Shown here: positions 13,001-22,633 of the stretch, piece after piece
Layout: each line of letters begins with the position of its first letter
How positions within the stretch are numbered: the first letter of the stretch is position 1
Assembly (NCBI GenBank): GCA_945859605.1
Contig: OX243825.1
Coordinates: 17,731,048 to 17,795,047, forward strand
Length of the DNA: 64,000 bases
Source: Lumbricus rubellus
Lineage: Eukaryota; Annelida; Clitellata; Crassiclitellata; Lumbricidae
Reading direction: 5' to 3'
Notes under the pieces: model-generated
Databases searched by the model: none
What the model saw: only the letters and a program-made list of their open reading frames with translations
What the model was told of the DNA's origin: nothing
Position numbers and translations under genes: made by a program

Positions 13001-13295
13001 TTAGATAACCCAACAAGATTTGCTAAACGAATTTTGAATTTGCTGGTTTCAAACAACCAAGGATGTTTCATTGTGGCACCAACAAAACTTACACGTGAAT
13101 TTCTCTTAGAAGTTGATTAAAAGACCTTACTTTCTGGTAATTCATTGGCCCTTTATGAATATGGCCTGGATCTCCGCTGACCAACAACCTGTGTATTATA
13201 TTATATTGGCGCTAAAGAAGTTGCCGGATCACTGATACGTCTGAAATGTCTACTAAGATTCAAGACTCACCGGGAGCGCCGATCGGTCGAAACAT
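1..13295 (-). CDS. AGO: Argonaute (miRNA-class AGO), 5' part, ten exons, 3' end outside window
   Basis: Small-RNA-guided silencing protein of the AGO1-4 type. Coding exons on the minus strand: 13295-13271 (ATG), 8135-8031, 6484-6280, 4721-4601, 3803-3622, 3025-2945, 2488-2355, 1398-1264, 497-410 and 46-1 (cut by the window edge). All junction phases agree, giving 374 codons. Exons 1-3 encode a Pro/Gly-rich N-terminus then the N domain ([18 protein letters not shown]). Exons 4-5 hold [10 protein letters not shown] and [11 protein letters not shown]. Then come linker L1 ([38 protein letters not shown]) and the PAZ start ([30 protein letters not shown]). The MID and PIWI domains, with the slicer tetrad, would lie past base 1 and cannot be assessed. 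The PNHG, ITHCG and NVTRRP signatures favour AGO over PIWI. Intron 1 is about 5.1 kb. The 81-nt exon 3025-2945 is an extra duplicated exon. Certain as to family; exon 1 is the least certain exon because it is only 25 coding nt. Confidence 0.95.
938..1157 (+). mobile_element. tRNA-headed SINE, full length
   Basis: It starts with a tRNA-like head: box A (GGTGTAGTGGTGGCG) and box B (GGTTCGAATCC). A body follows with CTTGGGCAAGTCCTTCACTC and GAGCGCCTCTGAGTAG, then a GGCGCTATAAC tail ending in CAAACAAACA. It lies in the AGO intron between the exons at 1264 and 497, antisense to the gene. Confidence 0.85.
2148..2176. repeat. (ATG)n microsatellite
   Basis: About ten tandem GAT/ATG triplets inside an AGO intron. 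They create a spurious poly-His ORF on the minus strand. Confidence 0.85.
2519..2860. mobile_element. hAT (Charlie-like) element, one end only
   Basis: The left end CAGTGGTTCCCAACCACGGG is the typical terminal sequence of Charlie-type hAT transposons, followed by the family-style AGTGGCCCGC. I see no matching inverted end on the right, so the element looks truncated. The right boundary given is approximate. Confidence 0.5.
2945..3025 (-). CDS. AGO: Extra 81-nt in-frame AGO exon, diverged duplicate of the next exon
   Basis: This 27-codon exon is flanked by an AG acceptor (3027-3026) and a GTACGT donor (2944 down). It encodes [12 protein letters not shown], then a Gly-rich stretch, then QSGSQR. 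The next exon (2488-2355) starts [13 protein letters not shown] and continues [12 protein letters not shown]. Both enter in phase 2, and this one also leaves in phase 2, so it can be kept or skipped without a frame change. Its first residues (YTxVGRSFF) match the usual animal AGO better than the next exon does, while only the next exon continues into the conserved [10 protein letters not shown]. It is therefore either a constitutive 27-residue loop insertion or a cassette exon. Confidence 0.85.
4385..4505 (+). mobile_element. LINE 3'-end fragment (L2/CR1-like)
   Basis: The translation resembles the C-terminal end of a non-LTR ORF2 ([16 protein letters not shown]). A tail of the form GAGGCGCCCTTGAAG ... 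ACATATAAAT follows, like the other LINE and SINE tails here. It is heavily 5'-truncated and lies in an AGO intron. Confidence 0.55.
4548..4598. repeat. (TTA)n microsatellite at an AGO 5' splice site
   Basis: An uninterrupted TTA array read as TAA on the AGO strand. The donor of the exon ending at 4601 reads GTTAATAATAATAAT, so the array begins at about intron position +3. Confidence 0.9.
4766..4818. repeat. Distal part of the 27-bp AGO intron minisatellite
   Basis: About two copies of the same 27-bp unit (core AATGTCAGATGTGCTACTG) that fills 5833-6280. They are separated from the main array by the retroelement insertion at 4819-5832. Confidence 0.85.
4819..5832 (-). mobile_element. 5'-truncated non-LTR retrotransposon (reverse transcriptase, RTE/L1-type) inside a minisatellite
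   Basis: An open reading frame of about 330 codons covers the RT palm and the C-terminal part. It shows [17 protein letters not shown], the catalytic [29 protein letters not shown] and [10 protein letters not shown], and ends near [11 protein letters not shown]. Stop codon at 4828-4826. The 3' end is a short tandem repeat (CCAGGTGA)2 rather than poly(A), as RTE-type elements often have. The endonuclease and N-terminal RT are missing and no stop codon interrupts what remains, so the copy may be fairly recent. GATGTGCTACT stands at both borders and could be the target duplication, although the surrounding satellite makes that ambiguous. Confidence 0.85.
5833..6279. repeat. 27-bp minisatellite starting exactly at an AGO 5' splice site
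   Basis: About 16 copies of a unit of the form GCTAATGTCAGATGTGCTAC plus TGAAAAT (plus strand), with single-base variants and a few shortened copies. On the gene strand the donor of the exon ending at 6280 is GTAGCACATCTGACATT, which is the repeat unit itself, so every copy carries a GTAGCAC donor-like site. Confidence 0.9.
7023..7883. mobile_element. Non-autonomous hAT element A (GAAATATTTC arrays)
   Basis: The ends are TAGTGATGTGAGC (left) and, inverted on the right, TAGAGATGTAAAA. The flanking 8-bp target copies are ACCCACAC (7015-7022) and ACCCTCAC (7884-7891), one mismatch. Both ends carry repeats of the palindrome GAAATATTTC. No transposase ORF. It lies in an AGO intron. Confidence 0.75.
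7884..8029. repeat. CA-rich simple sequence
   Basis: Imperfect (CA)n with CCC interruptions. It runs into the donor of the AGO exon ending at 8031 (GTATGTGTGT on the gene strand). A similar (CA)n lies at 6979-7020 on the other side of the hAT element. Confidence 0.8.
8188..8628. mobile_element. MITE copy 1 (TIR with TGTTGTGTTTCCGGTAAC)
   Basis: About 440 bp with inverted ends AGGC...TGTTGTGTTTCCGGTAAC and GTTACCGGAAACACAACA...GCCT. It has poly(A/T) subterminal tracts and a unique core (TAGGACTGTTTCTA, AGTCGGGG). The core is nearly identical to that of the copy at 51791-52225. No coding capacity. Superfamily not assigned; I see no convincing target duplication. Confidence 0.75.
9016..9208 (-). 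mobile_element. tRNA-headed SINE, diverged
   Basis: Reverse copy of the SINE: the GCGCCCCTTCAAG tail comes first and the tRNA head (TTCGAA, then CACTACTACACCACTACACC) last. More diverged than the copies at 938 and 48342. In AGO intron 1, in the same orientation as the gene. Confidence 0.75.
9494..9526. repeat. (ACAG)n microsatellite
   Basis: About seven tandem ACAG/CAGA units in AGO intron 1. Confidence 0.85.
10285..10430. repeat. 23-bp tandem repeat
   Basis: Four to five diverged copies of a unit containing GTGCACAAGTGCCACTTGAA, in AGO intron 1. Confidence 0.75.
10564..10691. repeat. Near-perfect 58-bp inverted repeat with 12-nt loop
   Basis: The arms 10564-10621 and 10634-10691 are reverse complements apart from a few transitions. 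Each reads AGACCTACACA, then GCGCCAAACTTTCT, then GGTCACTGGACCTGCAACCT. It lies in AGO intron 1 and would fold as a long hairpin in the AGO pre-mRNA. It could be a foldback MITE or a hairpin RNA source. Confidence 0.8.
10963..11147 (-). mobile_element. tRNA-headed SINE
   Basis: Reverse copy with the TAGTGCCCCTTCAAG tail, CAGAGGCGCTCCC, GCATCGGAGTTTC and a tRNA head ending ACCATTACACCACCGTGCCCC. In AGO intron 1. Confidence 0.75.
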
Positions 13296-14334
13296 CACAG
13301 CGTCTGTCGCTGCTTCGCCTTTCGACGACTGTCTCTTTGTAAAAACCAACTACGAGACAGGTTCTCCTTTTTGAAATGACCTCTTTCTTTTGTAAACCAA
13401 CGGAATACAAAATGGTCGCCGTCTCAAAAATTGGACCTAGGCTAAGATGGTTGATTGAGCCACAGACTAGCACACACAGTAGAGCGCCCAATCACAATTT
13501 ATGTTCGTATTCTCAGAAGTAATTCACAGAGGTCGTTGCCCAGAACCGATCGGATGCCACGCACTGTTCACTGTCAAGCACCAATAGAAACCGAAGATCT
13601 GTTGTCATACAGCTGGCTTCCACTTACTGCTAAGGCTCCACACGACTTACTTAAACCAGATCGTAGAAACGTTGACGATCGAAGAGCCGCTGCGGGTCTA
13701 ATTGTAATCTCAAGATCTCCACCCGACCAAACAATAGCTAAAACCAGCTTATTGCAAGCGCCATGTCAAACTAAATTGATTTGCGGTTTAAGGTCGGTTT
13801 CGGTTTCAGGTCAACACCTTGGGCCTAATTATTGAGGGTCAGGCAGCAATGTCTTTTAGGCCTAACTAGTTTGGCAAACTTTCACATAAGAAATCACTTT
13901 GTGGAATGAACGGCCACACCGAACAACAATTTAAAATATAGGCCTACACATAAATAATTCGTATGCAGGTCGGCCCGATTGCCCAAGGGAACATAATTAT
14001 AATTATAGGCCCTAATAATTATTATGGTTCCGTTATCAGAGGATTAAGGGGCGCCTATTTGGGTCAGTTATTAGTTAATTAAAATGTATTTACGGTCACA
14101 ATTTACTACAATTCATTTACCATTTAATTTTGATACTGTATAGCGAAATTTCAGAAAAAAATAAATTAGTTTGTAGGCAAAAATGAACTAGTTTGTAGGC
14201 CTTAAAAATACTATAATTTCCACTCGATGTAGATACACAATTTGAGCGTGTATACTCATGAAATATGTATTCCGAGAATAAAATTTCGCTCGCCGGAAGT
14301 ACACAATGTGCTCGTGCGTGGCTAGTAAAAAATC
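13296..14334. promoter_or_regulatory. Divergent intergenic region between AGO and the hydrolase-like gene
   Basis: About 1.04 kb between the two start codons, which face away from each other. The part next to AGO (13260-13700) is richer in G+C and CG dinucleotides than the AT-rich surroundings, which fits a promoter or 5' UTR. No TATA box or specific factor site can be named. A 126-codon plus-strand ORF (13455-13835) has no recognisable domain. Confidence 0.5.
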
Positions 14335-17300
14335 ATGCGGCAAAGATCTAAAAAAGCTGATTCCGGTAAAGATGCTAAAGGGGCATCAGAGGGGGTCGCT
14401 GAAACTGTTCCGCCACAAAACGACGCTCCTGTATGGTTAAAACTTGACATTACTTTTTTCCTCTTATCAAGCAAGCAGCTGATTGCTTTAAACTGCGAGC
14501 AGTAGTATCTGTCGTGTTGCAAAACAAGTTCCAAGCTATCTGGTGCTATCTGAGCAATGAGCATAAATTATGCCATTCCTCCGAGAACGCTCTCGTGTAG
14601 TAATGCTCATAAAAATCTGGAACTATGCCTGTTGGCGATGTTCACATTATTTTTGGAAATTATCGCAAATCAAACATTTACAGACGTTCCTTATGCCTTG
14701 GTAATTATTTGGAACTCCCAACTGTGTTTAGGTGGGTGGGGCATGGCTGGATTGGTCAACCAGTATCCATCCTTGCACGGCTGCACACATTTTCTAAAGT
14801 TCAAATAAGCTGTTTGCCGACATGCTCACTGAATCACAGATATCTTTAATACTGATGTATTTTAGACTTAGGCAGGTCTACTTTGTATTGTTTTCAATCT
14901 TTGTTGCTGCCTCTTTTTGATAAACTTTGTAACTTTATGTACAAATGTATATAAATTGTGGTATTTGTTTTGCTGTGTATAGCTTGCAAGGTCTGGGCTG
15001 TCAAAGTTGGTCCAAAGGTGCTTAACCGCTTTGAAGTACATTGTCATCATTGTGCTTGTTCCACCTCTGCTCAATTATGCAGCTCTCTTACGAGAATACA
15101 GTGCTCTTATGCCACAAGGTATTGATCAGTGAGATTTCCAGTTTCTATGCAACTTGTTAAATGTCTACTTTCAAAGTATTGCTGAAGTATATTGTTTTGA
15201 CCTCAGTTGGTTTCAGGTTCTATGCTGCATAGGCCTATAATGTAAAAATGAGATATACTGTTTATTGACCAACAGTTGTGATTTAGTATCTTAAGTTGCC
15301 ATATCTAACTACAAGAATTTCCATCCTACGTCTGGTGTTTGATGAAATTTTGAATTACCTTTGCCTGTCTGTCTGCCTTCAACTCTAATAAGACAATGGC
15401 ACCAAAACATTTGCGACGTTAGGTGAGGACATGAATGATTGAATTGCTTTTGCCGATTGGCATTGTATGGAAAGGTCTGGTCACCTGCTCCATAGTCGAC
15501 CCTGTTTCTCTGTTTCTGAAATGCCTAAAGTGTATTTGCTAGAAATAAAATCATATTCATAAGTAATTTCTTACATTTCTTATAGGTGCACTTTATGACG
15601 TTGGCTTCGGGCAGAAAATATTCATGACGTGCAATGGAACTGGCTTGCCGACTGGTTTGTGAATCATATTGAACTCTATTTAGAAATCTTTTAATATCTG
15701 TGATATTTTTTTAACTTTGTCAGTAGGAATAATATTCACAGAAGAGGATGATAACGATTTTATGTGAAGTTGCAATGTATTGTCAGGGCTTAATTAGCAT
15801 TTTGCTTAATAAAAACTATTTTGTTTTTCCAGTGATTCTTGATGCTCCAACAGGAATGTCGTCTGATGTCTGGACGCTGATTTTTAACGACATTTCAAAA
15901 ACAACCAAGGTATGGTAGCAGCTACCTTTTGAGTGTAACGCATTTTGTATACATGTATACGCTTATCCTTTGAACGTCATTAGTGCCCATCAATGTATGA
16001 TTTTTTGGTATGAGATGTGAGGGGAAAGCAGCTGAATGCACGTCATCCTGCAATTGTGTTGAACCTAAGTGCTAGCAACAAGCCACTATCAGAAGAACAC
16101 AATGTTCAGTCTATAAAGACAAAATGAAGTTTACAATGTATTGGGAGATTATGGTAGACTAGACCTTGAATAAATCTTGAACGTAATACTCCATTCAACA
16201 GGAAGTCAGTGAAGTTCCTGAAGGTGACCTGGTGAATTTGGAGATGATGAAGAGCATGTAGAAAGAGTTGAGCAGTTTAGATTTTTAAAAAGATATGAAG
16301 TAGAGCACTGCATTTACAGAGTCTGGTTGAAAGCCAATGTCAACTGTTTTAGCCACGACATCAGTTAGAAAATACCTGTTATGATAAAATGCCAAGATTC
16401 GGTAGAAACAAAGAGGATTTGGATGAAGTTTTAGTGAACAATGGTGATTTTTAGTTTTGGAGTTTTTGTTATTACTATTTGTTTTGTCTGTTTTAGGTAT
16501 GCATGTATGACAGAGCCGGACTTGGATTCAGTGAAAGACCTTATCAGGTTTAAATTTCATCCCATTGTTATGCTTCAATTGCTTCTGCTGTTCCAGATAT
16601 TTTAGTTCATCTTTTGGGCTGGTTATAAGTTTTCATGAAGCCAAATAGGACATTTCAGGACATGGAATTGTACAGTTTGTTGCTATTGTTCCTCAGCATA
16701 ATCAGTTATGCTGACAAGCAATGAAAAGATAATGTTTTTCATACCGCTACGAGACACTCATAATCAATGAAGCCTGAATCTATATGAATGAATAGTCTTG
16801 TGTAGGATTGAAGAGAGGGAGAGTTCAGCTGAGGATTAATTAAAGTGACTTGCACATGCTGCATGGAATAGTCTCTGCTGAAGTTCAGACATCGGTGCAA
16901 ACTCAGATTGAGACTGCTTGACATTGCTTTATCAACTAAGGACAAACGAAATTTCCTCTCAAGGGTTTTATACAAACACATACATTGTATAGTCGTATAC
17001 TAGTTGTCTACGTTTTATAAATGATTTATGTCAAACAAACTCACAAGTTCACAAGTTTCTTTCTCTGTTGCGGCATAACTGTAGAATGGTTTATTGAATA
17101 AACAATTATTACTGAATTTTATTGTCTTTTGCGATTAGGAAATGCATTGTATTTGAAAGTTTCTGCAAAATGAGGAATAACATTGTAAATTCTTTCTACA
17201 GGTTCTTCAGAATGATACTGAGGACGACCAGCAAAAGAGAAATCGTTGGCAGCCATATACGGTTGAGAGGTAAACAATTTCTGCAACGATGTGGCACTAA

Positions 17301-20300
17301 CCTTTCCATCCTGACCTTTCCTGTGCACAGTGCTCAGCTCCAAGCCATGTCATTCAACTTTTCTGGTTAACACATGGTTTTAAATCTGAACAAGCAACCT
17401 TTTCCAGGTCTCGGAGGTCTTACTTCTGACATTCTATGAGGCTTCTCTATGGTTTCATGCTGGTTGGATGTGTGCAGCACGTCTGAAGAGGTGATACTGA
17501 ACTATTTGAAATAAATATTTTATGTTTTGTAGGATGGTGGATGACTTGCATCGTCTGATAACGTTCAGCAGTCAACAGCCGAGGCCTCTGATTCTAGTCG
17601 GAGCAGAAATGGGAGCACTCGTTTCTCGATTCTTTGCACAGATCTACGAAGAGTAAGTATGAGTTATTATGAGTTTGGATTTAGTTCAAGTTCTGTTGCT
17701 GCTTATTTAATTGTAGGTGATAAAATCATACTTGGTCAAAATTTATTTGGCCTACCGAACTAGTTGGAAGTAACAAGTTGAATCTGTGTCAACCTGTGTC
17801 TATGGATAAAAAAATACTAATTGATTGATTATTTAGAAATTTTTAATTTGGCTTCATATTAGAGATTCGTTAAAGGGATCAATTTTGAAGTGAGTTCAGG
17901 ATAATTGTCGTGCATATTTTGGATCTGAATTTTGAACTCACTGAAAAGAATTACCAAATGTGGGGCCAGCATTTTCATGATTCATTATATGCTGTTGAAT
18001 TTATGCATAGTGTTATTAAAAGTGTTTTATACTGATTTTGCGAACAGTTTTAAATATTTATACAAACGAATTAGAGTTGTATACTGATTCTAATAGACTA
18101 TTATTTTTTTATATTTACATGAGCCAGCAAAGGTGACATACTATTTGACCATGTATCAAGTTGTTATAAAAAGTTGGGTCGAAATTTATTTCTTGTAATG
18201 ACCTTGGACAAGAAAATATTTAAGTAATTCCTTGCATGTGTGTGTTGAAATTTAAATAGTCTGTGTAATATTTTATTCTAACCTGAATTGCTGTTGTAGT
18301 GATGTAACGGATGTGGTTCTCATCGAACCGCTGTCGGAAGATTTGTTTTCATACGACTCCGATGTTTGGAAGCACTACTGGTACGTTGTTTTGCATTGCC
18401 ATCAATCCAGCTATTTAGTCTGCTGAGCAGGGCTTAAAGTGTGGCAGGACAGTCATGGACAGCGTCCTCACACTTATTTTAAAATCTCTATGCCGTCCTG
18501 CCACTTATTTGGCCAGCACACCTGATAGTGTAAGGGGCGTCCTGGCACTTCTTTTGGAAAGGTAAGGGGCGTCCTGGCACTTCTTTTTGCAATTTTAGCA
18601 CTGCTGCTGAGTAGGTTAATTTACTCGTTGTGTTATGGCACGTTTTATGCATTTAAATATCAATTATTTGGAAAGCAAAATCCTATGCTGAATTTGAGAA
18701 GCAGATTCTTGTACTATTGACTATTTGTCTATTGACTATTTGTAATTTGCAATTTAAGAACTGATAAGGGTGTTTTTGATATGAAAGTTATCATGCAGCT
18801 GAATAAGGTCTTAACCCTTTACTGACCAAGGGTTAGGATTTCCCTTAACATTCACTACACTATGGTTGGTAAAGGGTTAATGAGCAATCATTATGAGTAT
18901 TGTAGAAAAATAACTAGGGTGTTAGACTGTGATCCACTGTGTAGTTGGGATGTCCAAAAAATGTATGTATGTAAGAAAGATGGGGGTTGCAGCCCGGCAA
19001 TTCTCACCGTGTCAGCCATTTGTTGATGACTGATTGAATGAAATGAAACTATGCCTAAAAAATGCTTTTTGCACTTGCAAAACAATAATTTCAAGGCTAC
19101 AAAGTGAATGAGTAAGAGTGTAGAACAGTTTTCTACCCACCAATTTTTAGAAATTGTTTACTGTTGCTGGGCTGTTGGTAATGTCATGGATGACATGTGG
19201 TTGTTCGTCGTTGTTTATAGGTCGATGCATTTGGTGCCAGGGTATCAGGCTATGCAGTTGTCTGCTGCGATTGGTCTGACGCGACTGGCGCTGATGGTTG
19301 GTGCCACAGACTTTCCGATGAGTGACGTCGCAGACAAGTTGCCTCCAGAGGTCATCAATAGACAGGTTTGTCTCTCACTTCCATTCATAGCATTTATATA
19401 GCACCCTTAGCAGATGGCACGGTTGGCTTTAGCTAGTGAACAGTTTCCTAGAGGCTAGAATGTAGTGTTGATTCAAGATGTTTTGCTATGTGTCTGGCTA
19501 TCAGACGACACATCCAAAGGAAGGTGCCTCCAGGTATATGACCCATGCAAATTGCAAATTTAGGTTTTCTAATTTTCTTGCATCATTGAATGCAGTTTGT
19601 TAACACTGTGCACATTTGTTAGCTCCAACTGTGTTGAGAACTTATATAGATTCGTTTTATTGAGATTCTCGTTGACACACCGCAGCCAGTTACAAATATA
19701 AAAAATAAATGGTACAGAAAAATCATAACAATTCAATAACAAACGATAAAGAAAAATCATAAGTCAATCAACTAATCAACATGGCTTCTACACAGTAGCC
19801 AATAATAGAGAGGCTTACAAGTTGAAAGCTTTAAGTAAAAGTTCAATATTGGTTTAAGTAAGCAATCAAGTTTATTCTTTATTAATCCAACTGCTTTGGT
19901 TTACATGAAATGACTCATCATAAAGCATTCTTTAAAAAAAAACACGTTTCCTCATTAAGTTGTCCGCTGTGGGAGAATTCTGTTATGTCATGGGGCACAT
20001 GGAATCGGGGATTTGGGGGTATCCTTATGGGAAGGAAAAGCGGGTGTTGATATTGAAGTACGTAACTAATGAGGAAGAGTGAATTGTTTTCCTGTTTAGA
20101 AACATCTTCTGTGTAATCCTCGTCATCTGAGTTCCGTTGTCGACGAACATTTCTTCGTCAATGAAACATTTTCACAAATGCAGTAAGTGTTGCAATATCG
20201 TTTTCTTGTTCAAGTGACACAATGCACATTGTGTAGTTAATTCAGGTATAGATACTGGTGCAGATATTTCAAACCATTCTTTTGCAATCTGTTCTAAATG

Positions 20301-21996
20301 TCTTCTAGGCGGCTTACCAGAGTTCAGGCATGTATCAAGCATTCAATAGCGTTGCATGAGAGAAACTTTTGCTCTGGCTCATACTTCCACAGTGCTCCAT
20401 TAAAGCTTCGTTGGTGTATATTTTTGGAATACGTTGCCTAGCCATCTCCAAACAACTTGGTCTTTATCCCTTTTCTGCCAGCATATGATCACGGTTTGGT
20501 GTGGTAAATTGTCAAGTCTCTGAGGAGTTTCTCTTGAAGTGGCGCCATATAAATTTACGATTGAGTTAATAATTTGTTTTAATATTCGCAAAATCAAAGC
20601 ATTAGGCATTAGGTGCTGCAATGCATTTAAGATTATATTCACAGATCTTGCACTCGGAAAAGAATCCATGTTTACGTTATGTTTAAACTGTGTAAATTAA
20701 AATGTAATGTTTAGTTCTGAAGTTTTCTAGAAACTCGTGTCTTAAGGTTCAATATTTATTTTCTAGGTCATGTAAACACATGCATATCTGCAGTACGAAC
20801 TTAGAGAATGTCCATTTTTTTGTCTGAAATAAAGTCGGTATTACGATGTTCTTATAGAACCGTATTCCGGATGAAAGCTTTTCCAAAGAATGTGAACATA
20901 ACCGTTATAAATGGAAAGGACTACAATGATCTCCTGTCAAGCACTCTTAACCAGGTAAGAATGCAACATGATGCTGCACTCGTAGCCACCATTCCTCTTA
21001 AGAATAATCTTAAGAACAGTGGTGTGTAAGTTCTAAAACTGTCTCACAGGTCCCATGTGTATTTAAATAGTCACAGAATCCTTTTCCATTAAACTCTATC
21101 ACTGCTCGTACTCTGGCAGTGCCAGTCCCAAGCCTGGATAAAATGAGGAGACGCTATTTATTTGAGGACCCGGTAGTGCATTGGACAACATGCTGGCACG
21201 GAGAGTGAGAGGTACCGAGATCGTGCCTCATAGGGCAGACGTGTTTTGCAGGCTGCTATTAGTGTCATGTATTGCAGGCTGTGTTCGGATAGTAATTAAG
21301 ATTTATGTATTCTGTGAGTTCTTGTGATTTGTTTCAACTGCGTACACTAACCGGTTGCGTGCAGTCTGTCAACTGGATTGTTGAATAAAGGAAAAATTAT
21401 TATCACTGTCATCTTTGTTATGACACAGTGTCGTTAAACAGCCACAGTGTCCGCTATGCATTCGGGAGCGCCTCTGAGTAGAGAGAGCTTGAAGGGGTGC
21501 TATAACAAGTGCACATACAAACAAACACAAGTGCACATACAAACAAACACAAGTGCACATACAAACAAACACAAGTGCACATACAAACAAACACAAGTGC
21601 ACATAAAAACAAACTCAAGTGCACATACAAACAAACACAAGTGCACATACAAACAAACACAAGTGCACATACAAACAAACACAAGTGCACATAAAAACAA
21701 ACTCAAGTGCACATACAAACAAACACAAGTGCACATACAAACAAACACAAGCCTCTGTCATTGCTTTTTCCGACATACAACCCATTTAATTAACGTCTGT
21801 ATGTTTCCTGTTGATATTGTAGGCTTGGGCAAAAGGCCAGCAGAACTTTGTGTCAAAACTCCACCCAAGCAGTAAGCACATCGTGGTCGATGGTGCCGAT
21901 AACAAAATGCTGTATCGTCGGCCAGAAGCGATTACAGAACCCATCAGACATCTCGTGCACCAGTGGAGAGCCAGACAACCACAACAGTCCTCTTGA
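14335..21996 (+). CDS. Membrane-anchored alpha/beta-hydrolase-fold protein with altered catalytic residues
   Basis: Twelve exons: 14335-14430, 14983-15118, 15586-15654, 15833-15909, 16497-16547, 17202-17269, 17533-17652, 18300-18380, 19221-19365, 20100-20182, 20858-20954 and 21823-21996 (TGA). The sum is 1197 nt, 398 aa, all phases consistent. An N-terminal polar tail (MRQRSKKADSGKDAK) precedes a membrane helix at about residues 47-64 (ALKYIVIIVLVPPLL). Hydrolase-fold landmarks follow: ILDAPTGMSSDVW, YDRAGLGFSERPY, the nucleophile-elbow strand LILVGAEMGALVSRF (166-200), DVVLIEPLSEDL, NITVINGKD, and a C-terminal HIVVDGADNKMLYRRPEAI. At the G-x-S-x-G elbow the Ser position is Glu191, and the usual catalytic His is Asn368; an Asp (about 330) sits at the acid position. 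A serine-hydrolase activity is therefore unlikely. I do not recognise a named orthologue. Exon 1 is the least certain; an in-frame alternative donor upstream is possible. Confidence 0.85.
18428..18603. mobile_element. Non-autonomous hAT element, 176 bp, copy 1
   Basis: Ends CAGGGCTTAAAG and TTTTAGCACTG, flanked by a perfect 8-bp duplication CTGCTGAG (18420-18427 and 18604-18611). Internal direct repeats of GTAAGGGGCGTCCTGGCACT. A second copy sits at 61668-61846. Intron 8 of the hydrolase-like gene. Confidence 0.85.
18811..18880. mobile_element. Palindromic micro-MITE, piggyBac-like, 70 bp
   Basis: TTAA-CCCTTTACTGACCAAGGG ... GGTTGGTAAAGGG-TTAA. The TTAA target and CCCTTT/AAAGGG ends match piggyBac-type insertions. 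Intron 8 of the hydrolase-like gene. Confidence 0.7.
21443..21506 (+). mobile_element. SINE 3' fragment
   Basis: It holds CAGTGTCCGCT, GGGAGCGCCTCTGAGTAG and GAGCTTGAAGGGG, with no tRNA head. Its terminal sequence seeds the adjoining 22-bp tandem array. Intron 11 of the hydrolase-like gene. Confidence 0.75.
21507..21748. repeat. 22-bp minisatellite grown from a SINE tail, with 4-unit higher-order period
   Basis: Eleven copies of AAGTGCACATACAAACAAAC plus AC, which is the SINE 3' terminus. Copies 5 and 9 share the same two changes (ATAAAAACAAACTC), showing an 88-bp higher-order unit of four copies. Confidence 0.9.
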
Positions 21997-22633
21997 CTTT
22001 AACATCTACAACTTTTGTTTTGTTTTTTCGTTAATTCATTCCATGCAAATAGTGTTTTGCACTGAATGACCTATTTTCAGAACAATTGGCAATGCTCAGG
22101 TTCAAGTCCCAGGTTTCAAATACACGTGTGCCATTAGGCCAAAGAACTGAAAGTAAGAGGAACTGAATTTTAATTGCATGGCATGAATTCACCAGTAAAG
22201 ATCCGTGACCTTTGGAGAGTGAAGTAAGCAATGGACTACTGAAATTCATATTTCATTTGGACAATTGTATGGCATTTGTTAAAGAAATCGTCAAAATGCA
22301 GTTTTTTTTAATCAACATGCAACAGAAAAATTCAGATTACGGTGCAACTTTTATCCAAAGAGTAAAATACTACATACGTCTTTCAGAAAATCGCAATGCG
22401 TACAATTGGCTGTGAAAAACTGAACTAGATGATAATTCTGCATTGGCTAAATATTATGAGCAACAATTGTAAAACCAGGAATGATCAATCAATCAATGAA
22501 AATGGCAAAATACCATTACACATTAGGAACTGTACCATTACAAAGTCATGTTGTAAGCACATTGAACTTAATGTGTGAACTTCAGTCTTGACTGTGAAAA
22601 AATGCAAACACCAAATTCCCGTGACATGGATAG
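21997..22633. other. Tail-to-tail intergenic spacer
   Basis: About 640 bp between the stop codons of the hydrolase-like gene (plus) and TDP2 (minus). AT-rich and presumably holding both 3' UTRs. I see no further gene or clear repeat. Confidence 0.6.

Noticed and set aside
13455..13835. 126-codon plus-strand ORF upstream of AGO
   Set aside because: No domain, no family resemblance and unusual Arg/Ser/Pro-rich composition; it lies in GC-richer sequence antisense to the AGO 5' region.
21447..21875. ORFs of 60-142 codons on both strands with a CTYKQTQVHIQTN-like repeat
   Set aside because: Translation of the 22-bp minisatellite; the unit length is not a multiple of three and the frames cycle.
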